From Deltaproteobacteria bacterium (GTDB lineage: Bacteria > Desulfobacterota > GWC2-55-46): a stretch of 7,773 bases of DNA. The notes beneath the pieces are model-generated. The model worked only from the letters and a program-made list of their open reading frames with translations. It made no database searches and had not been told where the DNA came from. Made by a program: the position numbers and the translations under genes. The stretch is from positions 1 to 7,773 of the forward strand of contig JACPGA010000026.1 of assembly GCA_016182705.1 (NCBI GenBank). Reading direction: 5' to 3'. This document shows positions 5,649 through 7,773 of the stretch, in pieces. Position 1 is the stretch's first letter, and every line of letters begins with the position of its first letter.

Positions 5649-6305
5649 TTATGTGACTATGGTGCCGATGTTATCGCCCATGACTACCCTCATGAGGTTG
5701 CCTGGCACTTTTATGCTGAACACTATGATGGGCAGGCCGTTGTCCATGCAAAGGGAAATGGCAGTGGCGTCCATCACCTTGAGGCTGTCTTTCAATACGT
5801 CTATGAACTTCAGGTTCTCGTAGCGCTTGGCGTCCTTGTCCTTCATGGGGTCGCGGTCGTAGACTCCGTCGACCTTGGTCGTAAAATACGGGTTGCCGGT
5901 GCCTGCCGCGAAGATTATGACTCTGCCCTTTTCCAGATGACGGACTGCCCTTCTCCTGATATAAGGCTCGGCCAGCTCCTTCATCTCGATGGCGGACATG
6001 ACCCTGGTGAACACGGAATGCTTTTCAAGCGCGTCCTGGAGCATGAGGGCGTTTATGACGGTCGCGAGCATGCCGACGTAGTCGGCTGTAGCCCTGTCCA
6101 TTCCCTTGGCGCTGGCTGAAACGCCCCTGAAGATGTTGCCGCCGCCTATGACTACGGCGACCTCAACGCCCTTGTCGTGGACGTCTTTTATTTCTTTGGC
6201 GATGGAAGTTATGACGGAGGTGTCTACCCCGAACTCCTTGTCTCCCATCAGGGCTTCGCCCGAGAGCTTGAGGAGTATTCTTTTGTACCTGGTCTCTGAT
6301 TGCAT
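5649..6305 (-). CDS. pyrH: UMP kinase with an apparent 20-residue internal deletion (218 aa)
   Basis: PyrH, of the amino acid kinase fold, phosphorylates UMP to UDP with ATP and is usually a hexamer and essential. [15 protein letters not shown] is at about residues 7-21 and [11 protein letters not shown] at 51-61 (Arg60 = E. coli UMP-binding Arg62). Asp75 equals E. coli Asp77. [11 protein letters not shown] ends at 143, then [10 protein letters not shown] follows at once. In E. coli, as I recall its sequence, 20 residues (146-165) lie between FTT and KVDGV, including Asp146 and a strand of the nucleotide site. They are absent here (junction at about 5876/5877) without any frameshift, and everything after it is conserved to [12 protein letters not shown]. 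Total length is 218 against about 238-241. The ATG at 6305-6303 is chosen because the family begins just before [10 protein letters not shown]; a longer reading to 6383 would run into the tsf terminator. The product may be inactive, or the gap may be an assembly error. Confidence 0.9.
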   Translation of the reverse strand: MQSETRYKRILLKLSGEALMGDKEFGVDTSVITSIAKEIKDVHDKGVEVAVVIGGGNIFRGVSASAKGMDRATADYVGMLATVINALMLQDALEKHSVFTRVMSAIEMKELAEPYIRRRAVRHLEKGRVIIFAAGTGNPYFTTKVDGVYDRDPMKDKDAKRYENLKFIDVLKDSLKVMDATAISLCMDNGLPIIVFSIKVPGNLMRVVMGDNIGTIVT

Positions 6306-6351
6306 TTTCGCGTCCGGTAGAGTCCGCGAGGGACTCCATTGAGGTGAGGTT

Positions 6352-6380
6352 AAAAAAAGGGAGCCCCTTCGGGCTCCCTT
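6352..6380 (-). terminator. Intrinsic terminator after tsf
   Basis: A perfect 10-bp GC-rich stem (aagggagccc at 6357-6366 with gggctccctt at 6371-6380) encloses the 4-nt loop cttc. On the minus strand it runs into a T-tract at 6358-6352. It begins 8 nt after the tsf stop codon. It should end most rpsB-tsf transcripts. pyrH begins only about 45 nt further on, so pyrH expression needs read-through or a promoter inside or overlapping this region. Confidence 0.92.
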
Positions 6381-6387
6381 CAAATGA

Positions 6388-7035
6388 CTACTTCTGAGCC
6401 GCGGCGACTTCAGCCGCGAAATCCGTTGCTTTCTTTTCTATGCCCTCTCCTACCTTGAACCTTGCGAACCTTCTCACCGATATGTTCTCGCCTATCTTGG
6501 CGATGTTTTCTATGACGAGCTTCTCGATGGTGAGGTCGGGGTTCTTCACAAAGGGCTGCTCAAGGAGGCATATCTCCTTGTAGAACTTCTCGATCTTTCC
6601 TTCGACCATCTTCTGGATGACGTTCGCGGGCTTGCCGGATTCCTTAGCCTGGGCCTCGAATATCTGCTTTTCCTTTTCCACTAAATCAGCCGGGACTTCC
6701 TCGCGCCTGACGTACTGGGGGTTCATGGCGGCGATGTGCATGGCTATCTCTCTTACGAGAGCGTTAAAGCCTTCGGTCTTGGCCACGAAGTCGGTCTCGC
6801 TGTTGACTTCGAGGAGCACGCCGACTTTGCCGCCAGCGTGTATGTAAGAGCCTACAACGCCTTCTGAAGCTACCCTGCTGGCCTTCTTGGCGGCCGCAGC
6901 AAGGCCCTTTTCCCTGAGCCAGGAAACTGCCTTCTCAAAATCTCCCTGCGCTTCGGCAAGAGCCTTCTTGCAGTCCATGAAGCCGGCCCCTGTTTTTTCC
7001 CTGAGTTCCTTTACTGCTGTTGCGGAAATCTCCAT
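6388..7035 (-). CDS. tsf: Elongation factor Ts, short form (215 aa)
   Basis: EF-Ts is the guanine nucleotide exchange factor that releases GDP from EF-Tu. The N-terminal UBA-like domain, with [19 protein letters not shown], occupies about residues 8-26 and on to 45. The EF-Tu contact motif TDFVAK is at 81-86. The core continues with [13 protein letters not shown] and LLEQPFV, then [23 protein letters not shown], and ends with [13 protein letters not shown]. coli EF-Ts is 283 residues. The shorter length here reflects the one-core-domain form found in many other bacteria and is not a truncation, since both ends are intact. The ATG at 7035-7033 is the only sensible start. The strong AGGAGG at 7053-7048 stands a rather long 12 nt away. 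It follows rpsB by 36 nt, and a terminator follows directly. Confidence 0.98.
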   Translation of the reverse strand: MEISATAVKELREKTGAGFMDCKKALAEAQGDFEKAVSWLREKGLAAAAKKASRVASEGVVGSYIHAGGKVGVLLEVNSETDFVAKTEGFNALVREIAMHIAAMNPQYVRREEVPADLVEKEKQIFEAQAKESGKPANVIQKMVEGKIEKFYKEICLLEQPFVKNPDLTIEKLVIENIAKIGENISVRRFARFKVGEGIEKKATDFAAEVAAAQK

Positions 7036-7047
7036 TATGATGAAAGT

Positions 7048-7053
7048 CCTCCT
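7048..7053 (-). promoter_or_regulatory. Ribosome binding site of tsf, unusually distant
   Basis: A full AGGAGG lies 12 nt before the tsf ATG, longer than the usual 5-9 nt. The intervening in-frame codons ATC and ATA precede the ATG, and no better standard start exists, so the spacing appears real. Confidence 0.6.
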
Positions 7054-7071
7054 GAAATATTCTTATCGAAA

Positions 7072-7773
7072 TCAGCTCTTGGCGGCGTCAGCGGGCGCGG
7101 CTGCCTGCGCGGGAGCCGCTGCAGGGGCCGGTGCCGGAGCTGCGGCAGCTGCCTTCTCCTGAGCCTGCTTGTCGCTCTTAGCCTGGAGAGCCTCTTCGTA
7201 ATGGGCCTTGCCTTCGAGGCACGCGTCGGCCATGGATGCCGCGAAGAGCTTGATGGCCCTTATGGCGTCGTCGTTGCCCGGTATGATGTAATCCACTTCA
7301 TCAGGGTCGCAGTTGGTGTCAACTATGGCGACGACCTTTATGCCGAGCCTTTTGGCTTCCTTGATGGCGATGGTCTCTTTCTTGGAATCGATGATGAAGA
7401 TGATATCGGGGACATGGCCAAGTTCCTTTACGCCGCCGAGATACTTCTCAAGCCTTTCCTTCTCTCTCCTGTACATGAGGAGCTCTTTTTTCGTGGAGGA
7501 GGCGAAATCAGGGTTGGTGTCGAGGGTGTCGAGTTCCTTCAGCCTGTTTATGCTCTTCTTGACGGTGGCGAAGTTCGTAAGGAAGCCGCCTATCCAGCGG
7601 TTGTTTATATAGCCCATCCCTGCCCTTCCGGCTTCTTCCTGGATGGCGTTCTGAGCCTGCTTCTTCGTGCCGACGAACAGTACGCGGCCGCCCTTGGACG
7701 CCGTGTTCCTGACGAAATCATAGGCTTCCTTGAACATCTTGACGGTCTGCTGGAGGTCGATGATGTAGATGCC
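7072..7773 (-). CDS. rpsB: Small ribosomal subunit protein uS2 (N-terminus outside the window)
   Basis: S2 binds the body-head junction of the 30S subunit. The visible 233 residues begin with [14 protein letters not shown], which in the family lies about 40 residues after the start, so only the N-terminal helix region is missing. Recognisable blocks are [26 protein letters not shown], the coiled-coil-like section with [27 protein letters not shown], and the highly conserved [27 protein letters not shown]. After about 195 visible residues the core ends and a tail of roughly 35 residues follows, made almost only of Ala and Pro with some Gln, Lys and Asp. Such low-complexity tails are variable in S2 and probably disordered. 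It is the first gene of the rpsB-tsf unit; the promoter is not in the window. Confidence 0.97.
   Translation of the reverse strand, partial: GIYIIDLQQTVKMFKEAYDFVRNTASKGGRVLFVGTKKQAQNAIQEEAGRAGMGYINNRWIGGFLTNFATVKKSINRLKELDTLDTNPDFASSTKKELLMYRREKERLEKYLGGVKELGHVPDIIFIIDSKKETIAIKEAKRLGIKVVAIVDTNCDPDEVDYIIPGNDDAIRAIKLFAASMADACLEGKAHYEEALQAKSDKQAQEKAAAAAPAPAPAAAPAQAAAPADAAKS

Noticed and set aside
5565..6119. Plus-strand open frame (184 codons) opposite frr and pyrH
   Set aside because: It is an antisense shadow of conserved genes with no recognisable product.
6320..6336. Small inverted repeat gagtcc/ggactc in the pyrH leader
   Set aside because: A 6-bp stem with a 5-nt loop is weak and common by chance. 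Without comparative data it cannot be called a regulatory element.
6303..6383. Longer N-terminus for pyrH starting near 6383
   Set aside because: The extra 26 residues would be encoded by the tsf terminator and its T-tract. The family begins just before [10 protein letters not shown].
6388..7035. tsf as a truncated gene because it is about 70 residues shorter than in E. coli
   Set aside because: Both ends and all core motifs are present. This is the known short EF-Ts form, not a deletion.

Overview
The window is a bacterial housekeeping cluster. Every convincing gene lies on the minus strand, so transcription runs from high to low coordinates: rpsB (5' end outside the window), tsf, pyrH, frr, uppS, cdsA, dxr, rseP and tsaB (3' end outside). 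The set links translation (ribosomal protein S2, EF-Ts, ribosome recycling factor, the t6A protein TsaB), pyrimidine nucleotide supply (UMP kinase) and envelope lipid synthesis and surveillance (undecaprenyl diphosphate synthase, CDP-diacylglycerol synthase, DXP reductoisomerase, site-2 protease RseP). This order is common in Gram-negative bacteria. The short one-core EF-Ts, the Ala/Pro-rich S2 tail and TsaB beside RseP fit a deltaproteobacterial or Nitrospirota-like host, but that placement is tentative.

Two good intrinsic terminators divide the cluster. One is 8 nt after tsf (6352-6380) and ends an rpsB-tsf unit. The other follows frr (4995-5024) and ends pyrH-frr. The uppS-cdsA-dxr-rseP unit then starts from an AT-rich 120-nt leader with a plausible promoter. 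The genes of that unit are packed closely: dxr overlaps cdsA by 8 nt, and the other gaps are about 34 nt.

The region between tsaB and rseP (387-812) has no gene and is full of repeats. It holds an 80-bp palindromic repeat (460-539) and two copies of a roughly 100-bp element at a 129-bp period (565-670 and 694-806). Each copy has a small hairpin whose stem differs between copies by a compensatory base-pair change, followed by a long hairpin.

The most notable coding anomaly is in pyrH. Compared with the family (recalled E. coli sequence), it lacks 20 consecutive residues in frame, between the FTT of GTGNPYFTT and KVDGV, removing the conserved Asp (E. coli Asp146) and a strand at the nucleotide site. 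Two genes, tsaB and probably cdsA, appear to begin at CTG. No previously undescribed multi-gene system is visible. The unexplained material is the repeat-rich spacer and the pyrH deletion.
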